NCBI GenBank assembly: GCA_033875315.1
Contig: JANRJG010000027.1
Location: 1 to 41,140 of the forward strand
Source: Candidatus Methylacidiphilales bacterium
GTDB lineage: Bacteria > Verrucomicrobiota > Verrucomicrobiia > Methylacidiphilales > CAZTYG01
Direction of reading: 5' to 3'
DNA length: 41,140 nt
Shown here: piece by piece, positions 33,373-41,140 of the stretch
Numbering within the stretch: the stretch's first letter is position 1
How the letters are laid out: each line of letters begins with the position of its first letter
Translations under genes and position numbers: made by a program
The notes under the pieces: model-generated
Seen by the model: the letters and a program-made list of their open reading frames with translations, nothing else
Told to the model about the DNA's origin: nothing
Databases searched by the model: none

Positions 33373-33716
33373 TGAGGGGGCAGGGTCTCGATAAAAGCCA
33401 GAGCTTCAGTTCGGAGTATTTTCATGTGCCCCCGATTGTTGCGCACGGCGGTTAATTTACCTTCGTCTACCCATTGTCGCACCCGTGTGTTTGTAACCAT
33501 AGCTACGAGTGCTATGTCTGCGGGGGTCAGGTAATCCCCTCTCCAAGGAAACGCGAGCACCCGATCTAGGAATTTCAAAGCTTCCTCCATAGTGCCCCCA
33601 GTAAGGCTGAAAGATCTGACCTGCTGGCCTTGGTAGTCGTGCACGGTGAATTGACCGGTTACGTCGTCCAAGGGGATCTGTGACTGGTCGGTGGCGGGCT
33701 TGAGCTTTTTTCCCAT
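33354..33716 (-). CDS. Small helix-turn-helix (excisionase-like) protein
   Basis: About 120 aa from ATG 33716 (MGKKLKPATDQS); an upstream TTG at 33740 is possible. The C-terminal half is a MerR/excisionase-type HTH (LTPADIALVAMVTNTRVRQWVDEGKLTAVRNNRGHMKILRTEAL), ending in a basic RKKRK tail. The N-terminal half is beta-rich (FTVHDYQGQQVRSFSLTGG). Its position next to a recombinase fits a recombination directionality factor or regulator. It is transcribed toward the serine recombinase. Confidence 0.7.
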   Translation of the reverse strand: MGKKLKPATDQSQIPLDDVTGQFTVHDYQGQQVRSFSLTGGTMEEALKFLDRVLAFPWRGDYLTPADIALVAMVTNTRVRQWVDEGKLTAVRNNRGHMKILRTEALAFIETLPPQRKKRK

Positions 33717-33914
33717 ACCCAAAGGCTGGAGAAGTCCCAACGGGCTGCCAAGCCTCCTCCCCCCTTGCCAAGCCGCCTATTTGCCCCGTTTAGGCCGGTC
33801 TCGGGCTTGGGCAAGGTGTTTGTCGCCCTGGAACCCTATCGCCCGAATTTGGGCCGTTTCTGCCAAAAGTTGAGAAATGGGTGAACTATTTCCGCCCGAC
33901 CCCTAGTATCCCCT

Positions 33915-34118
33915 ATGACAATCGCCCCTTCCTCCCAAGCTTCTTCCCTGCCTGCCATAGCCAAGCGCACCGGCATACCCTTGGGGACACTCCAGGGGGC
34001 CGTCACCCGTGGGGAACTGCCCGACGAGCCGTCCCAAGAGCAGTTGGATGCCTGGTTACAGTCCCGGGTAGTCGACAACGCCCCCGTATCTCTGGACTGT
34101 GCCCCCGGTCAAAACTAG
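33915..34118 (+). CDS. Small HTH protein
   Basis: 67 aa. SLPAIAKRTGIPLGTLQGAVTRGELP is a compact helix-turn-helix like those of MerR or excisionase proteins, followed by a short acidic tail. No Shine-Dalgarno is visible before ATG 33915 and the leader is pyrimidine-rich. Its stop overlaps the next gene's GTG start, so the two are likely translated together. Confidence 0.55.
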   Translation: MTIAPSSQASSLPAIAKRTGIPLGTLQGAVTRGELPDEPSQEQLDAWLQSRVVDNAPVSLDCAPGQN

Positions 34119-34476
34119 CCTCCCTGCCGCTCCTGCCCCGAGCTTTCCCCTCCTGTCCAAGTCACGCCTCGCCAGGCGTTACGGGGTGACCGTGTCCTGC
34201 GTGGAAAAATGGATGTCCGAAGGCAAGGTTCCCTTCTATCGCCTTTCTTCCCGAGTGGTGCGTTTCGATCCCCTGCAATGCGACATGCGCCTTTTGGCCC
34301 GATACATGCCCGGTCGAAGCGAGGTGTCCCGCAGGACGGTGAAGCTCCATGACCACCCCTACCAGATCCCGCTGGACCTGGGTGAACTTCCTCCACCCCC
34401 CGAGAAGAGGACCACGCTCATGACTCTTCCCCGGACGCGCCCGGTGTGGGCAAGATTGTTGGGGGTCGGTAAATAG
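34099..34476 (+). CDS. Excisionase-like HTH protein
   Basis: 125 aa from GTG 34099. Residues ~18-60 (LLSKSRLARRYGVTVSCVEKWMSEGKVPFYRLSSRVVRFDP) match the helix_turn_helix_17/excisionase pattern: HTH, wing, then an Arg-Phe-Asp strand. A Pro-rich C-terminal part follows. It overlaps the preceding small HTH gene by 20 bp. With the tyrosine recombinase downstream, a role in excision or in controlling that gene is plausible. Confidence 0.65.
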   Translation: MPPVKTSLPAAPAPSFPLLSKSRLARRYGVTVSCVEKWMSEGKVPFYRLSSRVVRFDPLQCDMRLLARYMPGRSEVSRRTVKLHDHPYQIPLDLGELPPPPEKRTTLMTLPRTRPVWARLLGVGK

Positions 34477-34599
34477 TTGCCTTTCCCCGCTTGCAGATCC
34501 GGGGCTGCCTCGACATAGGACCGGGACAATGGCAGCAGTCCCCAACTTTGAACCTCTCCGTAGTGGCTTGGAAGCACTCTTCCGGGGCCTTGGGGATGG

Positions 34600-34618
34600 T
34601 TGCAAGGTTCTTGCAAGG
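34600..34618 (+). repeat. Paired TTGCAAGG direct repeat (left)
   Basis: TTGCAAGG-TTC-TTGCAAGG: two identical 8-mers with 11-bp period, about one helical turn. A second pair of the same build is at 34834-34852, on the other side of two hairpins. The layout suggests arm-type protein-binding sites. Confidence 0.7.
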
Positions 34619-34747
34619 TTTGCCGGGGGGACTGGGGTAGATCAACCACTTACGAAGAGCGCGGGGGTAGGGTTAAAAGGGGTGTTTTTGGGGCAAAAAA
34701 GCCCTGTTTTACCTCTCAAAAATCCGATGGGGTCCCAAAGAAGTCAG

Positions 34748-34786
34748 AGGGAGCTTCGCTCCCTAAGATTATCTTTAGCAGATAAT
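34748..34786. promoter_or_regulatory. Two adjacent perfect inverted repeats before the tyrosine recombinase gene
   Basis: AGGGAGC-TTC-GCTCCCT (34748-34764) and ATTATCT-TTAGC-AGATAAT (34768-34786) are both perfect 7-bp-arm palindromes three bases apart. The second, with a 5-bp centre, has the geometry of a tyrosine recombinase core site. Alternatives are operators, or an RNA attenuator in the leader of the gene starting at 34893. Confidence 0.5.
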
Positions 34787-34833
34787 GAACCCCGCCCCGT
34801 CCTCCTCCCAGAAGCCGTCCCTGCTCTCCAACT

Positions 34834-34852
34834 TTGCAAGGATGTTGCAAGG
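34834..34852 (+). repeat. Paired TTGCAAGG direct repeat (right)
   Basis: TTGCAAGG-ATG-TTGCAAGG, same 8-mer and 11-bp period as the pair at 34600-34618. It ends 40 bp before the chosen start codon of the recombinase gene. Confidence 0.7.
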
Positions 34853-34892
34853 ATTACTTGGCCCGAAGGGGCAAAACCAAGCGGAGGTTACC

Positions 34893-36461
34893 ATGAGTGA
34901 CCTCATCAAGAAGGGGAAGGTCAGGAATCAGCCCTGCTATTATGAAGTGCCTCCCTCGGGTGATGGAATGCGATGGAGAACCCTCATTCCCGGCAGGTTC
35001 GTCAAGGCAGAGAGAGAGGCCAAAGGCGAAAAGGTAGGAAAATCCTCATGCCAGGAAAGGTTGAGGCACGACACGGAGGATCAGGCCAAGGACCACCTCA
35101 AGCTCCGCATGGGCCAAATTTGGAAAGCCATCCAACTCAAAGATCAGGCCGCAGAGGATGAACGGTTGCTCCAAATTGCCCGCAGGGCCCATGCCATGAT
35201 CAAGAGTAAGGGGTACGACATCACCCTTGAGGATTTTGTCGAAGAGTTCATGCCCAACATTCACTATGTTCTTTTGCCCGTTCGTGAATTTTTCCGACGC
35301 TATTTAAGAGAGGTTCACATGAAGGATATTGACAATCCTGGCCCCCTTGATGGCGCATCCTATTGGAATAACATTGTGTGTCTTTATCGTAAGCTGCCCC
35401 CCTCCATCTTGGACAAGGCTCCCAGCAAGGTGGACTGGTCCACAGAATTCAACCCGGTCCTTTCAGAAAAGGGTAACAAAAAGTCCACCATTGCGGCAAA
35501 CCGTCGTTACCTTCACACCGTCTTTGAGCACTTCACAAAAAGGTCATTCATTCTTACCAACCCGGCCGACTTTGTTCCCCGTTCTGGCAGACTTAAATCG
35601 CATTCCCGGCGCGGTCCCACTTCGGTACCCGACCACTCACCGTTGGAGTTGGTAACACTTCTGGACTTCACCCTGGCCAAAGCACCCGAGTTATACCCGG
35701 CCATTATTCTGCTCATTGGCTCGTGCGCCCGCTGCCAGGAGATTGCCAACTACAGGTGGGAGTACTTCAATCCAGGCCTGGGGTCAGTCGGCGTGCCTGA
35801 GTTCATTCAAAAAGGCGAAGGCACCTTCTACCATGCCAACTACCTCCCCAGGGGGCTATTCGTGCGGCTCCAAGCATTCTTCAAGAACGACATTCCGAGG
35901 AATGGCTATGTTGTGGCCCTTGATGTCCCGGAGGATCCGAAAGACCCCGACGTGACCTACAATGCGCGCAAAAAGGCCTTCTCGGAGAAACTCAACGTCC
36001 ATCTGTTCAATTCCACCTTCAAGAAGATGGAGGGACGGGAAGAAAACGAAAAGGATCGCGAGCCGATCAGAAAGCTCGGTTTGTCCATGCTCAAGGCCTT
36101 GGGTGCAAACATCAACTTCATCGCCCATTTCGCGGGTCATATGGATAAAGAGACCACGATTGATAGTTACATCTATCGTCTCAACTTAAGGAAGACTCAG
36201 GATGCCTACCTGAATTTCTACCCTTCTGACTACCTCGATAACCCGGAAACCTTCACCCCGGATCTGGCCTACAAAGAGTCGCCGGAGTACCTCGACAAAA
36301 TCGGCCAGAGCCCCAGTGCTGCTGCAAGCACAGCGCCCCCTCCAAGCGCTGCCCCGAGCGACGCACCAGCTCCCACCGCACCTCCCACCACTGCTCTCCC
36401 TGCTCCGCAGGCACCCGCTGCATCGAAAGGCAAGAAGCCTCGTGGACTCAGCCCTGGCTGA
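34893..36461 (+). CDS. Tyrosine recombinase-like protein
   Basis: 522 aa from ATG 34893, preceded by a strong GGAGG at ideal spacing; the frame also opens at 34785 without a ribosome site. A core-binding-like helical region (~130-230) precedes a catalytic domain: Arg I in SCARCQEIANYRWEYF (matching the ARxxEIxxLRW box), then PIRKLGLSMLKALGANINFIAHFAGH, where Arg II and the box-II His are kept but the His of HxxR is Pro. The presumed nucleophile Tyr is in TTIDSYIYR. A Pro/Ala-rich tail of about 60 residues ends the protein. The divergent HxxR and long tail place it among atypical phage-integrase-fold proteins. Strand-cleaving activity is likely but unproven. Confidence 0.75.
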   Translation: MSDLIKKGKVRNQPCYYEVPPSGDGMRWRTLIPGRFVKAEREAKGEKVGKSSCQERLRHDTEDQAKDHLKLRMGQIWKAIQLKDQAAEDERLLQIARRAHAMIKSKGYDITLEDFVEEFMPNIHYVLLPVREFFRRYLREVHMKDIDNPGPLDGASYWNNIVCLYRKLPPSILDKAPSKVDWSTEFNPVLSEKGNKKSTIAANRRYLHTVFEHFTKRSFILTNPADFVPRSGRLKSHSRRGPTSVPDHSPLELVTLLDFTLAKAPELYPAIILLIGSCARCQEIANYRWEYFNPGLGSVGVPEFIQKGEGTFYHANYLPRGLFVRLQAFFKNDIPRNGYVVALDVPEDPKDPDVTYNARKKAFSEKLNVHLFNSTFKKMEGREENEKDREPIRKLGLSMLKALGANINFIAHFAGHMDKETTIDSYIYRLNLRKTQDAYLNFYPSDYLDNPETFTPDLAYKESPEYLDKIGQSPSAAASTAPPPSAAPSDAPAPTAPPTTALPAPQAPAASKGKKPRGLSPG

Positions 36462-36649
36462 GCCGGTTGGGTTGCTGCTGCTTCACCGGGCGTGAGGTGG
36501 CTTGCCTTCTCTATGCTCCTCGCTCTTTCCACGGCGGCCTGAGAGCAAGAGCAGGAGCAATGCACCTAGGTAGACCGCCATGAAAATGACGGGTTGCTCC
36601 CGGAGTAGGCTATTCAAAAGTTCGGGCATATTGATTTCCCAAAGTGTTT

Positions 36650-38293
36650 TCACCACTCGTTGTCCTCGCCAATCGGCGTTTCGCGTTTAAACCAAAGGTC
36701 CCATTCGATATGAAATTCCCGCAGGCCGGCAGCGGCCTCAAGGAGGACTTTGCCCATGCCAATGCTCGAGAACTCAATGGCGTAGTGTTCCATGTTTCGC
36801 TCCAAGTCGCTTACGAGGCGGGGAACATTATTGAAATTGAATTCGTGCCCGAAAAGTTCTTCATTGGAGGTTTCGCGATCCCAGTATTCCTCAAGCGACC
36901 AGCAAGTGGCACCCAGCAGTAAAGCTAGTGTGCTTGAATCGCCCAATCCGCCCTCTTTTTCCGACCCTGCCAGTTCATTTTCTCCCGCTGCCAAGAATGT
37001 CTCATGCAGTTTTACGTGCAGCATAAGCAGTCGAATGCTGCGCGCCGCAGCGAGGGCGCGAAACCGGACAGACTGTTCATCGGCCATAGGGCGCACTGCG
37101 GGAGACCAGTTTTCCGGCATAGTGGGTTGGGGTGGCGGCGGCGCGGCCTTGGGCGGAGGAACGGTCGGTGGAATCGTGAGTTGGAGTTGCGCTGCCAGGC
37201 CACCAGTCGCTGCGGGATCTGCTTTTGGTGCAGCCTCTTTGTTTTTCGGTTCGGGGTGCTTCCCGTTTTTCCCGGGTGGTTTAGTCTGGCCTGCGGAACC
37301 TTTGATCCATGGGTTCCCTTTCTTCCCGGGCTCGTGTGCCGGTGGGTTTGTGGGACCAGTGGGGGGTGCGGGGAACGGGCCTGGGGAGAGATTGAAGGGC
37401 TTCAAAAGGGGAATGTCCTTTTCCACGGCATCCGCCGCCAGGCGCAGGCAATAACTTTCAAACCACCTCATCCCCTGGTTACTGTCCACGGCTGCTTTTG
37501 CCAGTGAACGAATCTCGGTATCAGGAATCTTTTTCCCTTTCTCACCTTTGAAGGCGGAATGGATCCGAATGATACCGCGAACGTACTCAGCTTCAGTCGG
37601 GGGCTCCAACATGACCACGTCAGCGGCAAAACGGGAAGCGATCTCCGGGGGCAACCCCTGACCGTTGACCTTGCGCGAATAGTGGGGGGGATCGAGCTTC
37701 ACGGGATCCCCCACGGCGAATCCAACCTGGGGCCGGTTCGCTGCCGCATCCTCCTCTTTTTGCTGGGTGGCCAGTTGTTGGAAAGCCCCCGCCCCGACGA
37801 CAAAGACGTCTGCAAAGCGGGCAATATGTTCGTCACTCCAACCGACACCTTTGAGCCGCCCGTCGCCATCCAACAACGCAAGCACCTCCCCAAAGACGCC
37901 CAGGGCCCAAGAACTTCCATATGCACCACCTGCCCCCGGCGGCACCGTTTTGTCGACCTCGTCCAAAAATAACAGCTTCTTCTTGGAATCGGATGCACCG
38001 ATGAATGTTGCAACTGTGGTTAGAGAGGATGGTTGGGTGGCAGCCCCCCAGGGGATCCATGAGTTGCAGGGGATGGTCATTGACGCCAGGCCCATCTCCC
38101 CGGCGAACCTGCGAATGACTTCCGTTTTACCAACCCCAGTGGGGCCTACCAATAAAGTGTGTGTTCGGACCTTCACGCTGCCCACTTTGGGCATGAGGCA
38201 TTTGACGGCAAAATTACGCTGAAGGGATTTTAGTGCGGCGGCCTGGCTGGCGGTCGTGAGAGTGTCAACCTTTTGAGGTTCTGGTACGGGCAT
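36650..38293 (-). CDS. ClpX-like AAA+ ATPase with proline-rich linker
   Basis: 547 aa from ATG 38293, with AGGAG 6-7 bp upstream. Residues ~45-290 form an AAA+ module like ClpX: Walker A GPTGVGKTEV, Walker B KLLFLDEVDK, arginine finger region PPEIASRFAADV, and a lid domain (YVRGIIRIHSAF). A Pro/Lys-rich disordered linker (~305-395) leads to a ~150-residue helical C-terminal domain with acidic character. It lacks the ClpX zinc-binding N-domain, so it is not the housekeeping unfoldase. A remodelling factor for a recombinase or replication complex is conceivable, but no partner is evident. The leader contains the structured segment at 38323-38386. Confidence 0.75.
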   Translation of the reverse strand: MPVPEPQKVDTLTTASQAAALKSLQRNFAVKCLMPKVGSVKVRTHTLLVGPTGVGKTEVIRRFAGEMGLASMTIPCNSWIPWGAATQPSSLTTVATFIGASDSKKKLLFLDEVDKTVPPGAGGAYGSSWALGVFGEVLALLDGDGRLKGVGWSDEHIARFADVFVVGAGAFQQLATQQKEEDAAANRPQVGFAVGDPVKLDPPHYSRKVNGQGLPPEIASRFAADVVMLEPPTEAEYVRGIIRIHSAFKGEKGKKIPDTEIRSLAKAAVDSNQGMRWFESYCLRLAADAVEKDIPLLKPFNLSPGPFPAPPTGPTNPPAHEPGKKGNPWIKGSAGQTKPPGKNGKHPEPKNKEAAPKADPAATGGLAAQLQLTIPPTVPPPKAAPPPPQPTMPENWSPAVRPMADEQSVRFRALAAARSIRLLMLHVKLHETFLAAGENELAGSEKEGGLGDSSTLALLLGATCWSLEEYWDRETSNEELFGHEFNFNNVPRLVSDLERNMEHYAIEFSSIGMGKVLLEAAAGLREFHIEWDLWFKRETPIGEDNEW

Positions 38294-38322
38294 AAGTCTC
38301 CTGGGAACATTTTTAATTGAAG

Positions 38323-38386
38323 ACCCACCGGAACGGGTGGGCGTGGCAAGCGCGGGGGAGGCTCTCCTTAGCGGAGAGCGGTGGGT
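38323..38386. ncRNA. Strongly structured leader segment with alternative pairings
   Basis: ACCCACCG (38323-38330) can pair perfectly with CGGTGGGT (38379-38386), enclosing a perfect hairpin CTCTCC-TTAGC-GGAGAG (38362-38378) that stacks directly on it. The same 5' bases can instead pair with GGGTGG (38335-38340). Mutually exclusive helices resemble an attenuator or riboswitch-like leader. It lies 30-93 bp upstream of the AAA+ gene on the minus strand. It could equally be a DNA-level binding site or small RNA. Confidence 0.4.
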
Positions 38387-38772
38387 ATGGAGACCCAGGA
38401 GACAATGGTGCGCGTGTAGTCCATGAAGAGGATTTTCAAGATATTCCTACTGACCTCTTTGCCAAGTCAAATTTCTCAGGAAGCGATTCTAATCCCAGTT
38501 GTTCAATCTAAACCAAAGTAAGCAAGTGTCTGGAATATCGCTTCAAAGTTTTCGATGTTTTCTGGACACATTAACCGGAATAACCCTTTGGAACTAGCCC
38601 CCCCATGTAACCGCCCTCTAATGCCCAAGACATGGCCTTCTTCATATGGATCCAGTTTGTGGGTGGCGGGGTGTTGTTCTGGGTAGTGGTCGCTATTTCG
38701 AGGCATTTGCGCGTCAACACCCTTTGAGGCATATAGCCCCTATCTTAATTAAAACAAACAGGAGTAAATAAC
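38387..38772. other. Gap without a recognisable gene
   Basis: About 390 bp with no convincing coding frame. A 67-codon minus-strand frame (38503-38706) lacks a ribosome site and any recognisable motif. The last 30 bp are AT-rich and end in AGGAG before the membrane-protein gene, so a plus-strand promoter probably lies just upstream of 38770. Confidence 0.5.
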
Positions 38773-39210
38773 ATGAAGAATACGATTGGTTGGAATCAGG
38801 TTGTGCGGTGTATTGCCCGTGGGTTTCTGCTGATGGTGTCGTCGGCTCTTGTGGTGGGGGTCGTCGGGTCGGTATTTTTCATATGCCGAAAGTTGGCCGC
38901 GATGTATGGATTGGCTCAATGGTTGACGTCGACATGGGCTGTTTCCGAGGCTTTCTTCACCCTGTTTACGCTGGCCTTGATCCCGCTACACGTCCTCATG
39001 CTGATGGGGTGGCTTCTTTGGTGGAAAAAGCCAGGGTGGTCCATGTTCAAAATCAACGTGACGTTTTGTCACATGTTTGTGGTTGTTTGGCTAGGCATCG
39101 TGGCAGTTGAATTTATTCAGTCGGGAGGTGGTAGCGGTGGTTTCATCTGGATGCTTATCCTCACTTTATTTTGGGGATGGTCTCTATATAGGAACCTATT
39201 TGTGGATTAA
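38773..39210 (+). CDS. Hypothetical four-helix membrane protein
   Basis: 145 aa with a clear AGGAG ribosome site 8-10 bp upstream. Hydrophobic segments are near residues 14-37 (GFLLMVSSALVVGVVGSVFFI), 57-84 (FFTLFTLALIPLHVLMLMGWLLWW), 95-113 and 122-143, so nearly the whole protein is in the membrane. I recognise no family. It is followed at 43 bp by a larger membrane protein on the same strand and probably co-transcribed. GC is lower than in most of the window. Confidence 0.7.
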   Translation: MKNTIGWNQVVRCIARGFLLMVSSALVVGVVGSVFFICRKLAAMYGLAQWLTSTWAVSEAFFTLFTLALIPLHVLMLMGWLLWWKKPGWSMFKINVTFCHMFVVVWLGIVAVEFIQSGGGSGGFIWMLILTLFWGWSLYRNLFVD

Positions 39211-39253
39211 AAAATATGCTGGCCACTAAAGATGCTTTCTTCAGTGTCGCGAA

Positions 39254-40453
39254 TTGATGCCATTCGAGAAATATTGGAGTTGGGTAAAAATTATTGCAGT
39301 TGCTTTGCTTGGTCTATTTCCAATCACGGGGACCCTTCTGATCGTTCCCCATGCCTACCGTTGGGGTCACATCCCCCAGCTCACGTTGGATGAAGGGGCA
39401 GTTTCATTGTTCTTCCTGATACTGGCCCTTTCCGTCGGTCTCGGGCTGTATCTGTTCCTGCTTTTTTACGCCCTTCATTGGCTGGATAAATGCGTGGTCA
39501 GGATCAAGAACCGACAAGTGCTACCACAACGCAAATTGCTTACGGTGGTGCTATTTGTTGCTGTGCCGGTCGTGGTGGTTTCTGCTTTGGCGGTTGGGGT
39601 TGTGTCGAAGCTCTCCCTAAACATTACGTGGTCGCTGCTTCTAATCTGCCTGCTCTTCCTAGCAGTTTTGTGCTTCTTCACGCTCTTGTCGTGTAACGAT
39701 AGCCCGTTGACATTGAAGGGCCTTGTTTTTAAGGGATTTTGCCATGTTCTTCCTCTCTTCATCTCATGTATTTTAGTTGGCGGCACTTTTGGTTTTATCC
39801 TAGGAATTCTGGAGCACGATCATGCCGCATTTTACAAAGTTCTGATTTTTTATACCTTCTTTATAGCGTTTTTCTTGACTGCGTTGCTTGGTCTTCGTGA
39901 ATGGGATCAGCGTGTTTTCTTGGTGTTTGTCGGTGCTATTATTCTCGTCGTGGCTAGTGGAACACCGGTATCGCAAAGACTTCTTGGATTGTGGAATCTG
40001 GCAAATGTCGAGCACGCTCAGGTGGCGGTCACTCTTGAGTCGGCTTCGTTGCTTGAAACATCTCACGTTGGAAGGCGGATGAAAACCGATGCGGCTTCAT
40101 GTGCAGTATTCGATGGGTTGTACATTGTCTATGCAGTCGGAGGGTCTTTTGTGGTTGCTGACCGGGCTTCCGTCGACGAGCGGTTGAAACAATTTTATGA
40201 AAGCAACCGCCACCGCCTTTTTTTCTGGAAAGAATACCCCCGCATGGATTCCATCCCTTTGGTCAGCCTGAAAACAGAAAGTGTTCTTGGATTTAGTCCT
40301 CAGAAACCTCCCGCTCGCGCGGACGGGCAGGCAAAGCGCACGCAGAGTGGAGGGGATTCCAAGGTTGAAGAACAAGGTGCCTGTTCAACGTCGCATGAAG
40401 AGTGTTCGCCACCATGCCTAGTTCCTTCTGTGCGCAATATTCCCGCACATTAA
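39254..40453 (+). CDS. Hypothetical polytopic membrane protein with soluble C-terminus
   Basis: 399 aa. About seven hydrophobic segments occupy residues 12-245 (for example LGLFPITGTLLIV, FFLILALSVGLGLYLFLLFY, VVLFVAVPVVVVSALAVGVV, LLLICLLFLAVLCFFTLL). A ~150-residue soluble domain follows (from about QVAVTLESASLLETSH), then a polar Cys-containing tail. No catalytic motif is recognised. It probably forms an operon with the smaller membrane protein upstream. The AT-shifted composition suggests an origin different from the GC-rich cargo of the first element. Confidence 0.7.
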   Translation: MMPFEKYWSWVKIIAVALLGLFPITGTLLIVPHAYRWGHIPQLTLDEGAVSLFFLILALSVGLGLYLFLLFYALHWLDKCVVRIKNRQVLPQRKLLTVVLFVAVPVVVVSALAVGVVSKLSLNITWSLLLICLLFLAVLCFFTLLSCNDSPLTLKGLVFKGFCHVLPLFISCILVGGTFGFILGILEHDHAAFYKVLIFYTFFIAFFLTALLGLREWDQRVFLVFVGAIILVVASGTPVSQRLLGLWNLANVEHAQVAVTLESASLLETSHVGRRMKTDAASCAVFDGLYIVYAVGGSFVVADRASVDERLKQFYESNRHRLFFWKEYPRMDSIPLVSLKTESVLGFSPQKPPARADGQAKRTQSGGDSKVEEQGACSTSHEECSPPCLVPSVRNIPAH

Positions 40454-40703
40454 AAGTCTGTTGGGTCAAGATGCTGGCCCCAACTTACCGATTGGCAATT
40501 CGGAAGAAGAAGGCTCCCTAAACTGTATTTAGCGACGTTGCAGGTTTTGCGAGTTTATCCATCTCTGAGCTATCCGTTGGCCCTATGGCTTCGCCATAAG
40601 ATTGCCACAAATTCGCTCTTTCGACTTTTATTATCGAGTTATTCACAATGGCGCGGGTTAGGCATAGACAGTAACTAAATTCATCTTTATTAACCTAAGT
40701 TCG

Positions 40704-41140
40704 ATGAGACGTTCCAGGAATTTTGGTGGAAGTTTTCTTTCTGCCTTCGCTGTGCTGACTATTGTCCTCGGCCCGGGGGAAGCCCAGACGGCAGATACGA
40801 CTCAAGCATCCACTGAACCAACTTCGAAGCAGGAAAGTGAGTTCTACGAGGAAGCAGTGGATTGGTGTCCCTGGCCGGACTTCGTCAATATCATCTGCTT
40901 CCCAGAAGCAGGATACGCCTACATCAACTTCATCAAGTTCTCCGTGGAGGAAAACGGCAGTTACTTCGGAGATTTTCCCGTCCTCTGCACCATACCGGAC
41001 CTGGATAAGTTGCCCGCCTCGGGTTGGATCTATGATCCCAAGACGGGCTATTCCTGTTGGATTTCCGTGGAGGTGGGCAATGGAAAGCTGGACTTGGACA
41101 ATTATGGGCTCATTCCCACGGCTGCACGGCAACTGAAACA
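40704..41140 (+). CDS. Secreted hypothetical protein (partial, runs off window)
   Basis: The frame opens at ATG 40704 and is uninterrupted to the window edge (145 codons visible). An Arg-rich start and hydrophobic stretch (SFLSAFAVLTIVLGPGEAQ) form a signal peptide. The mature part starts with a Thr/Ser/Glu-rich linker and continues with an aromatic, Cys-containing domain (DWCPWPDF, IICFPEAGYAYI, WIYDPKTGYSCWIS). I recognise no family. It is preceded by 250 bp of non-coding sequence with a short hairpin (TATGGC-TTC-GCCATA, near 40582-40596). Confidence 0.65.
   Translation, partial: MRRSRNFGGSFLSAFAVLTIVLGPGEAQTADTTQASTEPTSKQESEFYEEAVDWCPWPDFVNIICFPEAGYAYINFIKFSVEENGSYFGDFPVLCTIPDLDKLPASGWIYDPKTGYSCWISVEVGNGKLDLDNYGLIPTAARQLK

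Larger units (their letters stand above)
31098..41140. mobile_element. Second integrated element (serine recombinase-borne), partial
   Basis: comM identity stops abruptly at 31097 within the Walker A segment, and a large serine recombinase reading away from the junction starts 52 bp later, the usual layout beside an attachment site. The region has recombinases, small HTH proteins and hypothetical membrane proteins. No structural phage genes or conjugation genes are seen. The far boundary is outside the window, so its size and whether it is a single element are unknown. Confidence 0.7.

Noticed and set aside
34529-34900. 123-codon plus-strand frame overlapping the recombinase leader
   Set aside because: It spans the TTGCAAGG repeats and both hairpins, has no family match, and ends inside the recombinase gene; more likely non-coding leader.

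Overview
The window looks like a GC-rich accessory locus of a Verrucomicrobiota-like bacterium. That guess rests on the secreted proteins ending in the RHNSGCRYY...CKICGG and ENGSYYGE...TYVR repeat types, the LexA/error-prone polymerase cassette, and DUF3892/DUF4236/DUF72 proteins. No rRNA or tRNA is present to fix the taxonomy. The locus is built on one host gene, comM (yifB, Mg-chelatase-family AAA+ ATPase, minus strand), which has been broken by two unrelated mobile elements. Its 3' part is at 453-1129, a short middle part is at 30876-31097, and its 5' part lies beyond the window.

Element 1 (1130-30875, 29,746 bp) is a complete Tn7-like transposon. It has matching termini (TGTCGAAAACAC / TGTCCAAAACAC), sub-terminal AATGCTGCGAA-type repeats expected to bind TnsB, and a 5-bp target duplication (CGAGC). 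Removing the element plus one duplication copy restores comM in frame. Its transposition module is at the right end: tnsA-tnsB-tnsC-tniQ on plus, and a TnsE-like gene on minus. The layout and target gene resemble the Tn6022/AbaR elements that enter comM in Acinetobacter.

The cargo starts with an SOS-type mutagenesis cassette: a divergent DUF72-HNH fusion, a LexA-type operator, lexA, and a 1374-aa protein joining a complete Y-family polymerase (Pol IV/DinB) to a complete C-family polymerase (DnaE). It continues with a secreted protein/nuclease pair, a small protein, an unknown 381-aa protein, a membrane-anchored GYF-Mrr nuclease, a DUF4236 protein, a very large SF1 helicase with a Vsr-like tail, a frameshifted zinc-knuckle protein, a WYL regulator, DUF3892 and YdjM-like proteins, a lower-GC solitary ABC-type ATPase and an IS3-family insertion. 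Much of this resembles anti-phage defence or DNA-repair cargo, by inference.

Element 2 (31098 to beyond 41140) begins at the comM Walker A region with a large serine recombinase reading inward. It also carries three small HTH/excisionase-like proteins, a tyrosine recombinase-like protein preceded by paired TTGCAAGG repeats and two adjacent hairpins arranged like an attachment site, a ClpX-like AAA+ protein with a strongly structured leader, two membrane proteins and a truncated secreted protein.

The most unusual item is the single-chain Pol IV-DnaE polymerase under a LexA-type operator, carried inside a mobile Tn7-like element.
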